Notes: generated from the letters alone by a model not told the origin. A stretch of 64,000 nt of DNA from JBGPGW01 sp046349515 (GCA_046349515.1 JAXMCE010000013.1:1-64000), one strand, 5' to 3'. Shown: positions 17,257-26,457, counted from the stretch's first letter. Program-made: numbers and translations.

Positions 17257-17574
17257 CTACAAGCCGAGAGCCGGCCCGGGCACGATGACGCTCGGGCGGT
17301 AGAACGGCTTCGAGGCGAGCGGGACGCCGTGCGAATCGTGGCTGTCGCTCCTAGCCCCGGTCGGGTGCACGGGGCTGGCATAGGCCGTGTCGTGACGGTC
17401 GTTGCGCAGAGCGAGCCGCTCGCGCCAGCCGGTATCGTCCGCGCGGGCGGATCGTTCGACGACGACGGCGGGGCGATCCCGGTCGGCCGGCGCCGAATCC
17501 GCGAGCACGGTCGCGGGCAACGAGGCGATCAAGACGAACAAGGCGGCAAGCGGAATGGCGGTTCGGCCCCACAT
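17257..17574 (-). CDS. Small secreted protein of unknown function
   Basis: 105 residues with a signal peptide (MWGRTAIPLAALFVLIASLPATVLA). The mature part is polar, rich in Asp, Arg and Ser, with no cysteine and no recognisable fold. It is on the same strand as the His/Tyr-rich gene, 132 bp upstream of it, and may share its transcript. Confidence 0.6.
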   Translation of the reverse strand: MWGRTAIPLAALFVLIASLPATVLADSAPADRDRPAVVVERSARADDTGWRERLALRNDRHDTAYASPVHPTGARSDSHDSHGVPLASKPFYRPSVIVPGPALGL

Positions 17575-17703
17575 CGGGCACCTCCTTGCGCAGCTCCTCC
17601 CCTCGACACTGTCTTTAGGGGGACGCGCATGACCGCGCGGTCACGTCCGCATTAATTCCCTGTCATCATCGCACGAGTGGACCAAGGCGCCGGGACGGCA
17701 CGC

Positions 17704-17907
17704 TTACGAGAGGCGCGGGATCGCGAGGCCCAACTGCGGCTTCATGAAGGGGCTCACTTCGATGGGCAGCGACGGAACCCCTCGCGTGGGCGTCTCGACC
17801 TTGGTGCCGCTCGATGAGGTCTTGGAGGGAGCCGTCCCATCGGCCCAGGCCAATGCCGGTGCGAGGACGGCGACCAGTGCCAGGACAGCCAGGCTCACGC
17901 GAAACAT
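17704..17907 (-). CDS. Very small secreted protein
   Basis: 67 residues, two thirds of which are signal peptide and a Ser/Thr linker. The mature part ends IEVSPFMKPQLGLAIPRLS. GGAGGAGAA immediately upstream is a strong ribosome binding site, which favours a real gene. Function unknown. Confidence 0.6.
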   Translation of the reverse strand: MFRVSLAVLALVAVLAPALAWADGTAPSKTSSSGTKVETPTRGVPSLPIEVSPFMKPQLGLAIPRLS

Positions 17908-18275
17908 GGTGGTTCTCCTCCGCTCGGCGGCGCCCATTCGGCCGCTTCACCCCATAAATAAAGGTGCACCCTTAACCGCCCCCTCACGGCCGGGTTAAAT
18001 CGGCGTAAGGGTCGTTAAAAGGTATGGTTGATCGCCGGTAATGCCGTGGGGACCGGGGCGCTGGCCCCGGCCTCGTACAGCCGCATCGCCAGAATCCTGT
18101 CAATGCAGCGTTACACCCTGTTGCACCCCTTTGGCGCGTCTCGCGCGCACCGACGAAGGATCAACGGGCCCGGATCGTTTTCTATCAATAACTTGCGAGA
18201 AGCCCTTGTCTTCGCACGATTTTTGCATGTTCCCACCTGATTCTTGCGAGTCTCTCCTCTGAAAGGGTGGGAAGG
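17908..18275. other. Divergent intergenic region between two small secreted-protein genes
   Basis: 368 bp without a recognisable gene. It holds the start regions of both flanking genes. The right half (about 18170-18260) is relatively AT-rich, with TTGCGAGAAG and GATTTTTGCATG, and probably contains the promoter of the rightward gene. No RNA structure is recognised. Confidence 0.4.
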
Positions 18276-18599
18276 ATGACGAAGCTCGTGCGTTTGGCAG
18301 CCTGGGGACTTGCCTTGGCGACCCTCGCGGCGCCGGCCTTGGCAGCCGACGAAAACAGCCTGTTCGGCGCGCCCGCGATCAGCGCCGAGGAGCTTGGCAC
18401 CCACCGCGCGAAAGGCGACGAGATCAATCTCGACCAATACGGCAATCCAGGGCAGATGGGCATGACCGCGCCCACCTCGGGCACGCCCGCGACCGGCACC
18501 GGTCAGAACGCCGTCAACCTCGGCCAGAACGGCTCGTTCCGCGGCGTCGCGGTTGGCGTGCAGAGCGGCACGGTTAGCCAGAGCGGCACCATCCACTAG
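18276..18599 (+). CDS. Small secreted Gly/Thr/Gln-rich protein
   Basis: 107 residues with a signal peptide ending in PALAADE. The mature chain is low in hydrophobics, with Gly-Asn-Gln-Ser repeats near the end (GTGQNAVNLGQNGSFRG, VSQSGT). Alternating G/Q/N-S segments of this kind occur in curli-like or surface-associated peptides, but I cannot assign a family. A GTG nine bases upstream is a possible alternative start. Confidence 0.65.
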   Translation: MTKLVRLAAWGLALATLAAPALAADENSLFGAPAISAEELGTHRAKGDEINLDQYGNPGQMGMTAPTSGTPATGTGQNAVNLGQNGSFRGVAVGVQSGTVSQSGTIH

Positions 18600-18694
18600 G
18601 GCCTCGCGGTCCCCTCACGCATCGAGCGTCAGCGAGGACGAGCGCGCGCCGCGCCTACCGCGCGAGTAGCATCGCCCACGCACGACAATTCGGT

Positions 18695-18901
18695 TCACGA
18701 CGGATCGATCGCCTCGGCGCAGCCGTCCGTCGGCGCCGCGGCCACGTGGCCGACCACGGGCACGATCTTCAATCCCGCGGAGGCGACGCGGCACGGCGCC
18801 GCGACGAGACCGCAGGACGAGAGACTCGCGCCGAGGAGAAGAAGAATCGCGAAGCCGGCAAGTCGCCGGATGACGGCGTGATGGCCCTGGTTTTGATCCA
18901 T
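18695..18901 (-). CDS. Small lipoprotein (DUF6726-like)
   Basis: 68 residues. The lipobox LSSCG gives a lipidated Cys, followed by a short conserved string (GLVAAPCRV, then KIVPVVGHVAAAPTDGC) that I recognise as typical of a family of tiny proteobacterial lipoproteins. Only about 40 residues remain after processing. Role unknown. It overlaps nothing and converges on the secreted-protein gene at 18276. Confidence 0.7.
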   Translation of the reverse strand: MDQNQGHHAVIRRLAGFAILLLLGASLSSCGLVAAPCRVASAGLKIVPVVGHVAAAPTDGCAEAIDPS

Positions 18902-19037
18902 CGCTGCCCCACCAAGTTGCCCTGGCGAGGTGATCGCGTCGCATCGCGGCTTTTTCGTGGCCGCGCGCGGCAGGCGCTTGTGACAAAGCTGTGATCGCGC
19001 GCCCGTGCGTCGCGTGTCGGTGCGTCGCGTGCTTGTC

Positions 19038-20684
19038 CTATCCGTCGGCGCTCTTGCGCGACTTCGCGAACTCGATGACCTGTCCCGACCCGGCCTTGGG
19101 GCCGGTGAGGAACCAGGACTGCATCGGTCCCTTGCCCTTGAGCTCGATCATGCCGCCATTCTCGAACTCGTAGTCGTCGGCGAGCCGCACGCGCACGGCC
19201 TCCGACACGTTGATGCGGTCGGGCGTGCCCATGGATTCGTAGCGGCTGGCCGTGTTCACCACGTCGCCCCACAGGTCGTAGGAGAATTTCTGCGTGCCCA
19301 CGATGCCGGCGACGACCGTGCCCGTGTGGATTCCGATCCGGATGCTCAAGGGATGGGCGAAGCCGGCCGCGTACTCGCCGAAGCTCTTCAGGGCCGCGAG
19401 CGCGAACTCCGCGATCTGCTGGCAGTGCGTGGGGCTGCGGTCGGGGATGCCGCCGACGACCATGTAGCAGTCGCCGATCGTCTTGATCTTCTCGAGCTTG
19501 TGGCGGCGCGCGAGCTCATCGAACCGGCCGAAGACGTCGTTCAGCATCAGCACGATCGCATTCGGCCCGAGCTTCGCCGAAAGGGCCGTGAAGCCCACGA
19601 TGTCGGCGAAGAGGACGGTCACCTCCGGGAACGTCTCGGCGATCATCGATTCGCCCTTCTGGAGGCGATCGGCGATCATCGCGGGCAGGATGTTGTGGAG
19701 AAGCTTCTCTGTCTGGTGCCGCTCTTCGGTGAGGGCGCGCGCCTGCGCTTCCGCCTCCGCGGTCTTCTGCTGGGCCTTGAGACTCGCATCGGCCAGGTTC
19801 CCGGCCATGGAATCGATGGCCTGGCCGAGTTCGCTGATCTCGTTCCGCCCGGTGAGATTCGTCCGGACCGCGAGATTGCCGCCCGCGATCTCCCGCACCG
19901 CCGAGAGGAGGACTTCGCTCGGCCTCAGGAGCTTCGCCTTGAGCATCCAGACCATGCTCGCGATGCCGGCCAGCATCGCCGCGCTGGTCACGAGGATGGT
20001 CAGCAGGATCTCGCGCGAGAAGTGGTTGAGCGCCGCGAGCTCCGCCTTGGTCCGTTGGTCGACCATGACGAGGAACTCGCCGATGGGGCGCATGATCTGC
20101 GCCTTCGAATCGTAGTAGCGCTGGCTGTAGAGGATCTTCAGCGCCATGTCGCGGTCGGGCGGGCCTTCGCGCGTGAAGTTGCCGGTGCCGTCGTCGAACC
20201 GGCCCTTGACGGCGTTCATCGCCACCTCTTCCAGGCGCACGAGCGCATCGGAGCGGTTCTGAGCCTCCTTGAGTTTGCTGAACTCGTCGATCGTGAAGCC
20301 GGCCGCCTTCATCCGCGATTCGAGCGACACGGCGCCGTCCGAGTCGGACGACGGCTCGGGCAGGAGATTCATGACGACCAGGTCCCAGAAGACCTGGTCG
20401 TAGCCCTTGGGCCGCACGGTGACGCCGTTCCGGATGTCGAGCACCTTGCCGTAGAAGCGCTCGAACCGCTGGTCGCCCGTCGCGGCAAAGGTGCGCGCGA
20501 AACGCGTCAGGTCATCCGATGATTGATGAAGCTCCTGCGCGAGCTCGTGGGAGGAGTAGCGGCGCGACTGCGCGCGCTCGACCTCGATCTCCGTGCTGCG
20601 GAGTACGACCGCGAGACCCGTGACGATGCTGGCCAGCGCCAGCGTGACGAAGAGGAACACCGACAGGAGCCGGCGAATCTGCAT
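19038..20684 (-). CDS. Membrane class III adenylate cyclase with HAMP domain
   Basis: 548 residues: TM1 about 6-28, an extracytoplasmic sensor region to about 224, TM2 about 226-248, a HAMP segment (about 250-303), a short coiled coil (AQQKTAEAEAQARALTEE) and a cyclase domain from about 335. Metal ligands are D361 (FADIVGFT) and D405 (TIGDCY). Base-selecting residues are K401 and D470 (YDLWGD), the pair expected for ATP rather than GTP. N477 and R481 (NTASR) complete the site. It should make cAMP in response to a periplasmic or membrane signal. No CRP-type gene is nearby. Confidence 0.93.
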   Translation of the reverse strand: MQIRRLLSVFLFVTLALASIVTGLAVVLRSTEIEVERAQSRRYSSHELAQELHQSSDDLTRFARTFAATGDQRFERFYGKVLDIRNGVTVRPKGYDQVFWDLVVMNLLPEPSSDSDGAVSLESRMKAAGFTIDEFSKLKEAQNRSDALVRLEEVAMNAVKGRFDDGTGNFTREGPPDRDMALKILYSQRYYDSKAQIMRPIGEFLVMVDQRTKAELAALNHFSREILLTILVTSAAMLAGIASMVWMLKAKLLRPSEVLLSAVREIAGGNLAVRTNLTGRNEISELGQAIDSMAGNLADASLKAQQKTAEAEAQARALTEERHQTEKLLHNILPAMIADRLQKGESMIAETFPEVTVLFADIVGFTALSAKLGPNAIVLMLNDVFGRFDELARRHKLEKIKTIGDCYMVVGGIPDRSPTHCQQIAEFALAALKSFGEYAAGFAHPLSIRIGIHTGTVVAGIVGTQKFSYDLWGDVVNTASRYESMGTPDRINVSEAVRVRLADDYEFENGGMIELKGKGPMQSWFLTGPKAGSGQVIEFAKSRKSADG

Positions 20685-20835
20685 GCGGCCACCCTTCCCT
20701 CGCTTTGGCGCGGGAGACTAATCCCCTCGGCGGGCGAGCGCAATTCGAACTGTGGTAACCCGCTCCGCGGGCGCGAAATCGGCCATCGCGCCAAGGGCGC
20801 GGCACCCACGCGTGCCGCGCGCGTCGATGGCGGCG

Positions 20836-21429
20836 CTATTTCCCCACCGTCGCCACCACGTCCCAGTAGCTGCGCTTGGGCGGGATCGCGATCATGTCCT
20901 TGTAGGGATCGACGGTCGCCTGGAAGGCGCCGCTCTTCTCGTTGGCTTCGCAATCGGCCTTCGACCCCCACAGCGAGATCGAGGCAAGGCGGCCCGTCTT
21001 CGGATCCGCGCAGAAATAGGCGTGCCGGAATCCGCGCTCGGGCTTGTAGGTGGCGACGTGTCCCGGCCAGCCGCGCGCGACATCGCCGAGCCGCTCGAGC
21101 TTCATCGTGACGTCAGCCATGCGCGCATAGCCGACCGGGCCCGGATTGCCCGCGACCTCGGCCATGACCGTGCGGTGATGCACGTCGGGCTCGGAGAGCC
21201 GGTATTTCGACGCCTCCTTGGCGACGTTCTTCAGGGTCGTCGCCGTGTTCTCGAGCATGGCGGCCTCCGACTCGAAGAACGAGACCGTGAGCGAGTGCGG
21301 CGTGTTGCCGTCGAACATGAGATAGGCGATGACGAGCCCCTTGTAAGCGCCGGTGCGCTCGACCCAGAACGGCTTGAGCTCGCCGAGTAACTCGGGCCTT
21401 AAATCGACGAAGTTGAGCCGTGCGTGCAT
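20836..21429 (-). CDS. Two-repeat ABM-like protein of unknown function
   Basis: 197 residues that fold by eye into two related ferredoxin-like halves (about 1-95 and 100-190), each with a strand-helix-strand pattern ending in a 'VSFFESEAAM' or 'ISLWGSKADC' motif of the ABM type. No enzyme is recognised. GGGAGGATC before the ATG is a good start signal. It stands 66 bp behind an FAD-oxidoreductase gene and an EthD gene on the same strand, probably one operon. Confidence 0.65.
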   Translation of the reverse strand: MHARLNFVDLRPELLGELKPFWVERTGAYKGLVIAYLMFDGNTPHSLTVSFFESEAAMLENTATTLKNVAKEASKYRLSEPDVHHRTVMAEVAGNPGPVGYARMADVTMKLERLGDVARGWPGHVATYKPERGFRHAYFCADPKTGRLASISLWGSKADCEANEKSGAFQATVDPYKDMIAIPPKRSYWDVVATVGK

Positions 21430-21495
21430 GGCGATCCTCCCCTGGTGCGCTTCTCCCGCGAGCCTAGCATGAACGATGCGATCGCCGGGAGACGC

Positions 21496-23202
21496 TCACG
21501 TCCCCGCGATCGCGCGCGCCGCGAGATAGCCAAAGGTGAGCGCGGGCCCGAGCGTGATGCCCGCCCCGGGGTAGCCGCCGCCCATGAGGCTCGCCGCGTC
21601 GTTGCCGATCGCGTAGAGGCCGGGGATCGGTGCGCCCGCGGAATCGAGCACCCGCGACGTCGCATCGACCTTGAGGCCGAGGAAGGTGCCGATGTCGCCG
21701 GGCAGCACACGAAGCGCGTAGAAGGGCGGCGTCTCGAGGGGGGCCACGCAGGGGTTGGGACGATGGGCCGCATCGCCCGCCGCGCGGTCGAAACCGTTCC
21801 CGCCCTTGCCGAAAGCGGGATCGGCGCCGTCACGCGCGGGGCCGTTATAGGCCGCGACGGTCGCTTCGAGCGCCCGCCCGTCGATGCCGATCCTGCCCGC
21901 GAGCTCGCCCAAGCTGCCAGCGCGGACGAGATAGCCGCTCCGCACATGGGGCTCGACGCTTCGCGGCGCCGACGGCGCGCGCCCGAGACCATAGGCACGG
22001 ATCGCGCGCGCATCGGTGATGAGAAACGCCTCGACCGGCCGGGTTCCGGCCGATGCGATCATGGCCGCGACGAAATCGTGGTAGGACGAGGCCTCGTTCG
22101 TGAACCGCCTGCCATCGCGCAGGACCGCGATGACGCCGGGCTTCGCGCGGTCGCCGAAATGGGGGAACGGCGTCGTGCCGCCGCCCTTGACCGGCGCGAG
22201 CGAGACGGGAGTCCACGCCGCCGGGTGACGGACCGAGCGTTCGAGGACGGCGCCCAAGGACTCGGCGAGAGCGAGGCCGTCGCCCGCATTCTCGCCGGGC
22301 GGGATCGAGACATGGGTCGTCGCGCACTCGCCCGCGAGATGCGGGTAGTGGCGGCGCTTCAGTGTGTCACTTCCGGGGAAACCGCCGCAGGCAAGAATGA
22401 CCGCCTTCCGTGCGCGCACCACGACGCGCGCGCCGCCCCTTTTGACGACGGCGCCGGTCACGCGGCCTCCTTCCGCCTCGAGCGCCACGACCGGCGCGCC
22501 GAGCCACAACGGAACCTCTCGCTCGAAGAGCGTGAGCGCCAGGCGCGCCGCGAGCGCATTGCCCATGGTCGTGCGCGAGCCGCGCGGCAGGCCCGACAGC
22601 CGGTCGAGCCCGTAGCGGCCGAGAAGACGCGCGACGTAGAGCATCGATCGCGGCGAGCGTCCCAGATTCAAGAGGTGCGGCAAATCCTCCCGCGCGATCG
22701 AAAGACCGCCCAAGAGCGTCGCGACCGGCAGCGGATGGCGAAGCGCGCGAAACCGGGCCCCGAGACGGCGCCCGTCGAACGGCTCAGAGCGGAGCGTGCG
22801 CCCGCCCGGTGCCGCACCCGGACAATCGGGATAGTAGTCGACCGCCTCGGGGAAAAGGACGAATCGCGCATGGCTGTTCACCTCGAAGAAGCGGAGCGCA
22901 TTCGCCGCCTCCTCCACATAGGCCCGTGCGCGAACAGGATCGAGAGTGCCGCCGGGTGCTGCTTCGAGATAGCGGAACGCGGAATCGGCGCTGTCGACGA
23001 AGGATCCGCCGCGCGCCTGGTCGTTCCCGGGAATCCAGATCTCGCCGCCCGAGATCGCGGTGGTGCCGCCGAAACACGGCGCCTTCTCCGCGACGATGAC
23101 GTCGAGCCCGCCATGGCGGAGCGCCACCGCCGCCGCAAGGCCCGCCGCCCCGCTGCCCGCGACGAGCACGTCGCAGACGAACTCCGGTTCGCTCGCGCCC
23201 AT
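21496..23202 (-). CDS. FAD-dependent oxidoreductase (3-ketosteroid dehydrogenase / fumarate reductase flavoprotein type)
   Basis: 568 residues. The N-terminal dinucleotide motif VAGSGAAGLAAA is followed by EKAPCFGGTTAISGGEIWIPGN, a feature of the flavoprotein family of succinate/fumarate reductases and delta-1 ketosteroid dehydrogenases. The C-terminus has GLYAIGNDAASLMGGGYPGAGITLGPA, which closes the FAD site. These enzymes desaturate or reduce C-C bonds next to a carbonyl. It follows the EthD gene by 23 bp. Confidence 0.88.
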   Translation of the reverse strand: MGASEPEFVCDVLVAGSGAAGLAAAVALRHGGLDVIVAEKAPCFGGTTAISGGEIWIPGNDQARGGSFVDSADSAFRYLEAAPGGTLDPVRARAYVEEAANALRFFEVNSHARFVLFPEAVDYYPDCPGAAPGGRTLRSEPFDGRRLGARFRALRHPLPVATLLGGLSIAREDLPHLLNLGRSPRSMLYVARLLGRYGLDRLSGLPRGSRTTMGNALAARLALTLFEREVPLWLGAPVVALEAEGGRVTGAVVKRGGARVVVRARKAVILACGGFPGSDTLKRRHYPHLAGECATTHVSIPPGENAGDGLALAESLGAVLERSVRHPAAWTPVSLAPVKGGGTTPFPHFGDRAKPGVIAVLRDGRRFTNEASSYHDFVAAMIASAGTRPVEAFLITDARAIRAYGLGRAPSAPRSVEPHVRSGYLVRAGSLGELAGRIGIDGRALEATVAAYNGPARDGADPAFGKGGNGFDRAAGDAAHRPNPCVAPLETPPFYALRVLPGDIGTFLGLKVDATSRVLDSAGAPIPGLYAIGNDAASLMGGGYPGAGITLGPALTFGYLAARAIAGT

Positions 23203-23225
23203 CGACGCAATCCCCCGAGGGCGCG

Positions 23226-23558
23226 CTAGATGATCGCGTGCTCGGTCACGATCAGGCGTTCGAGCCTGCTCACATGCTTCATCACGTCGGCGCGGCCTTC
23301 GGGGCCCGAGGGAAGCGAGAAGGCCGCGCGCGCCTCGGCCTCGGTCGCGAACCATTCCTCGGCGAAGCCGTCCCACGCGCACTCGCCCGCGGGCTTGCCT
23401 GGGAGCGCGTCCGTCGCGCGCACGTTGACGATGTAACGCTTGAGATAGGCGCCCTGCTTTTCCTTGATGAACGGCGCGTGGCTTTCGAGCCACCAGCTGC
23501 GGAATTGATCGATCGTGATGTCGTCGGCTTTCTTCAAGAACCAAACCACCTTGACCAT
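23226..23558 (-). CDS. EthD-domain protein
   Basis: 110 residues, one ferredoxin-like EthD/ABM-type domain: MVKVVWFLKKADDITIDQFRSWWLESHAPFIKE, the usual EthD N-terminus with the WxxxHxP(L/F) helix. EthD proteins assist ether or aromatic degradation, and many act in catabolic operons. Start from GAAGGA before the ATG. First gene of the probable EthD / FAD-oxidoreductase / ABM-like operon. Confidence 0.82.
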   Translation of the reverse strand: MVKVVWFLKKADDITIDQFRSWWLESHAPFIKEKQGAYLKRYIVNVRATDALPGKPAGECAWDGFAEEWFATEAEARAAFSLPSGPEGRADVMKHVSRLERLIVTEHAII

Positions 23559-23649
23559 GGCGCACCGTCCTTCTCGCTCCTCGTCGCGCCATTGAACACG
23601 CTCGGCGGCTCTTCGGAAAGGCCCCGCGGCATGGTTTCGCTCGCGCACC

Positions 23650-24135
23650 TCAATTGAAGGCGAGGATCGTCGAGGCCTTGTTCATGAAGTCGGTCACCGT
23701 GCCGGAGCCAAGTACGGTGTTGTAGTGCTCCTTCCACGCGCGCGCCAAGGCGGCGAGGTCGTCCGGATCGGGCATGGCGCCGAGGCGTCGTTGGTAGTGC
23801 ACGCGGCACATGGCGCAGCCGTAGAGAAGATTGCCCACGAGCTGCTCCCAGCGCCCGACGCCGGGCATCACATAGCCCTCGACCTTCGCGCGGAGCGGTT
23901 TGCGGTAGGCAAGATAGTTGGTCCAGATGTCGTCGTGGGTCAGGCGCTCCATCTGCCAGAGGCCGAGCGCGGGACCCAGCACCGGCGCGCCTGCGTCGCG
24001 CTGGTCGAGCCAGATGAGCGCGCTCTCGGTCATGGCCGTGCCGAGCACGAGCCGGCGCGCGGCCAGGCTGTTGAGGCCGAGCTGGCCGAGCACAGGCGTG
24101 ATGACAAAGGCGTAGAGCTGCTTCGCGTCGATCAT
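23650..24135 (-). CDS. Phage-lysozyme-like protein, isolated
   Basis: 161 residues. The segment LVLGTAMTESAL (E37 as a likely catalytic acid) and PALGLWQMERLTHDDIWTNYLAYR match a muramidase-like domain that I know from phage and prophage virion proteins. No other phage gene is near, and there is no obvious signal peptide. It may be a domesticated phage gene. The product's activity is not established. Confidence 0.6.
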   Translation of the reverse strand: MIDAKQLYAFVITPVLGQLGLNSLAARRLVLGTAMTESALIWLDQRDAGAPVLGPALGLWQMERLTHDDIWTNYLAYRKPLRAKVEGYVMPGVGRWEQLVGNLLYGCAMCRVHYQRRLGAMPDPDDLAALARAWKEHYNTVLGSGTVTDFMNKASTILAFN

Positions 24136-24317
24136 CGAGGCGGGAGAGTACGCCCCTCCGGCCGCGCACGGAACAGGTCCGCATCCGGCGGCAAGAGCGA
24201 CACACCGCGCGTTCCCCCTGGTGCCGTCGCTCCGGGCCGCTTCCCTTGACCAGGGGTGCCGCGCCCGCTAGGGACAATGACGTTCCATCCTCTACCATCC
24301 GAGCCGAAGCGTACCCC

Positions 24318-24884
24318 ATGCCCATCAGCCGCCGCCGTGTTCTCCGGACAATGCTCGGCCCGCTCGTTATCGCCGCGCTCGATCCACTGGGCCGCGTCAC
24401 CTGGGCTGAGGAAAGCGGCATGACCATGACCGTGTCGAGCACGGCCTTCACCGAGGGCAATTCCATACCGAAGCGCTTCACCTGCGACGGCGAGAATGTC
24501 TCGCCCGCCCTCGCCTGGTCGGGCACGCCGCAGAAAGCGCGCAGCCTGGCGCTCGTCTGCGACGACCCCGATGCGCCGAACGGCACCTGGTATCACTGGG
24601 GCGCCTTTGACATTCCGCCCGCGACGGCCCAGCTCGCGGAAGCCTTCGCCGCGAACGCGCAAGTGGGAGCGATCCGCCAGGCGGTCAACGACTTCGGCAA
24701 GTTCGGCTATGGCGGGCCATGCCCGCCGCGCGGCCGGGGCGCTCACCACTACCGGTTCCGCATCATGGCGCTCGACGTGGAGCGCCTCGATCTCGGCGCC
24801 GAGCCGCCGTGCCGCAAGATCCTCGATGCGGCGAAGGACCACACGATCGCCTGGGGCCGGCTCGTCGGCACCTACGCGCATTAA
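24318..24884 (+). CDS. YbhB/YbcL family Raf-kinase-inhibitor-like protein, exported by Tat
   Basis: 188 residues. The N-terminus MPISRRRVLRTMLG followed by a hydrophobic run resembles a Tat signal peptide. The mature domain has the PEBP motifs DPDAPNGTWYHW and the GPCPPRGRGAHHYRF segment. Bacterial YbhB proteins bind anions or phosphates; their job is not clear. A longer start about 24 codons upstream exists but would bury the twin arginines. It stands alone, ahead of tRNA-Ser. Confidence 0.82.
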   Translation: MPISRRRVLRTMLGPLVIAALDPLGRVTWAEESGMTMTVSSTAFTEGNSIPKRFTCDGENVSPALAWSGTPQKARSLALVCDDPDAPNGTWYHWGAFDIPPATAQLAEAFAANAQVGAIRQAVNDFGKFGYGGPCPPRGRGAHHYRFRIMALDVERLDLGAEPPCRKILDAAKDHTIAWGRLVGTYAH

Positions 24885-25000
24885 GCGCGCGGGCTGCGGT
24901 GCGCCCGGACGGGAGAAACCCGTCACCACCCAAAATTTGCTGGCAACAAGAACAGGGAGTGCGGCTAGACTCGCCGAAGCCGTGTTCCCGTTAGCACGAC

Positions 25001-25090
25001 GGATGGGTGGCCGAGCGGTTTAAGGCACCGGTCTTGAAAACCGGCAGGGGCGCAAGCTCCTCGTGAGTTCGAATCTCACCCCATCCGCCA
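25001..25090 (+). tRNA. tRNA-Ser(TGA)
   Basis: 90 nt including an encoded CCA. The acceptor stem pairs GGATGGG (25001-25007) with CCCATCC (25080-25086), with discriminator G at 25087. The anticodon stem CCGGT/ACCGG encloses loop CTTGAAA with anticodon TGA at 25035-25037. A long variable arm GGGGCGCAAGCTCCTC marks tRNA-Ser. The T loop is GTTCGAATC. It reads UCA codons (and other UCN by wobble). No adjacent integrase or direct repeat shows use as an attachment site. Confidence 0.96.
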
Positions 25091-25182
25091 CTCAAGTCAT
25101 TCGCTCCGCGCGGCACGCCACACGACGGAAAGCCAAAGGCATGGCTCGCCGCCATCTGCCGTTCCGCGTCTTCGTCTCCTCG

Positions 25183-26457
25183 CTAGGCCCCCTTCGCGCC
25201 GCGCTGGTGGGCGTCGCGGTAGGCAAGATAGGTGCGGTGCGTGGCGATATGGTCCGCGAGACGTTTCGCGTCGTGCCAGACGCCCCAGATGAACGAGGAC
25301 CCGCGCCCCGACAGCCATGGCAATCCCAAGAAATAGATCCCGGGCTCGGCGGACATGCCGCGCCGGTGCTTGGGCCGGCCCCTTTCGTCGAACGCATCGA
25401 CCTTGAGCCAGCCGAAATCGAGAGCAAACCCTGTCGCCCAAATGATCGAGGTAACCCCCGCCCTCGACAGGTTCAGTTCGAGAAGGGGATCCTTGGCGCA
25501 TGACGGCATCGGCCCGATGCGGCGCGCCTCGGGCTCTGGCGGCAGGTCGAGACCGTTGCGGGCGGCGAACGCGTCGGCTTCGTCCAGCATCGACAGATAA
25601 TTGGCATCGCCGCGCGCGATATTGTCCGCAAGGTCGGTTGCGAATCTCACGACGCCGTCCGCATGCGCCTTCGTCACGCCGACGAGCGTCATCCCCTGCT
25701 CCGCCAACTGACGGAAGTCGATCGTCCGGCCGCCATAGGCGCCGCTCACCGCGATCGTGACGTGTTCGGTACCAGGCGCCATGGCCTCCATGTCCCACTT
25801 GCCGAGGACGCCCAACCACCACACGAAGTCGCGCCGGCGATAACTGCGCGGAGGCCGGTCATGCGGGCCGACCGAGAGGTAGACGCGCCGCCCGGCGCGC
25901 AGGAGCTCGTCCGCGATCTGCACGCCCGAAGAGCCCGCGCCCACCACGAGCACGGCGCCTTCCGGCAGCTGGGCCGGATTGCGGTAGCCGCTCGAATGCA
26001 GCTGCAGGACGCCGGCGTCTCCTGGAACAAGCGGCGGGATGACCGGGCGCTGGAAGGGCCCGGTGGCGGCGACGACGCTCATCGCCTCGATGACGCCCTT
26101 CGAGGTTTCGACGCGAAATCCGGCCCGGCCACTGTTCCGTTCCACTCGCTTCACCTCGACGCCCGTGCGGATCGGCGCGCGGACCATGTCCGCGTAAGCG
26201 ACGAAATAGTCCGCGACGCTCTCCTTGGGCGCGAAGGCGTCGGGGTCGAGGTTGGAGAACTCCATGCCCGGGAACCGGTCGTGCCAGGCCGGGCCGTTGG
26301 CCACCAGCGAGTCCCACCGTCCGGTGCGCCAACGTTCGGCGATCCGGTCCCGCTCGAGAACGAGGTGCGGGACGCCGCAATGCCCCAAGTGCTCGCTCAT
26401 GGCGATGCCGGCTTGGCCCGCACCGACGACGAGCGTGTCTATTGTCTCGACCGACAT
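25183..26457 (-). CDS. Flavin-containing monooxygenase family protein (CzcO-like)
   Basis: 424 residues. FAD motif VVGAGQAGIAMSEHLG, NADPH motif VVGAGSSGVQIADEL, and an ATGFALDFGWL segment of the FMO/CzcO family. These single-component enzymes oxygenate amines, sulfides or ketones (Baeyer-Villiger type) with NADPH; the substrate is not predictable. The FMO fingerprint FxGxxxHxxxW is not obvious, since the equivalent region reads LQLHSSGYRN. It lies downstream of a methyltransferase gene on the same strand. Confidence 0.85.
   Translation of the reverse strand: MSVETIDTLVVGAGQAGIAMSEHLGHCGVPHLVLERDRIAERWRTGRWDSLVANGPAWHDRFPGMEFSNLDPDAFAPKESVADYFVAYADMVRAPIRTGVEVKRVERNSGRAGFRVETSKGVIEAMSVVAATGPFQRPVIPPLVPGDAGVLQLHSSGYRNPAQLPEGAVLVVGAGSSGVQIADELLRAGRRVYLSVGPHDRPPRSYRRRDFVWWLGVLGKWDMEAMAPGTEHVTIAVSGAYGGRTIDFRQLAEQGMTLVGVTKAHADGVVRFATDLADNIARGDANYLSMLDEADAFAARNGLDLPPEPEARRIGPMPSCAKDPLLELNLSRAGVTSIIWATGFALDFGWLKVDAFDERGRPKHRRGMSAEPGIYFLGLPWLSGRGSSFIWGVWHDAKRLADHIATHRTYLAYRDAHQRGAKGA

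Noticed and set aside
23650..24135. Start of a prophage
   Set aside because: No capsid, tail, integrase or terminase genes flank it; neighbours are ordinary metabolic genes.
25001..25090. tRNA-Ser as a possible attachment site for an integrated element
   Set aside because: No integrase nearby and no repeat of the tRNA 3' end was seen in the flanking DNA.
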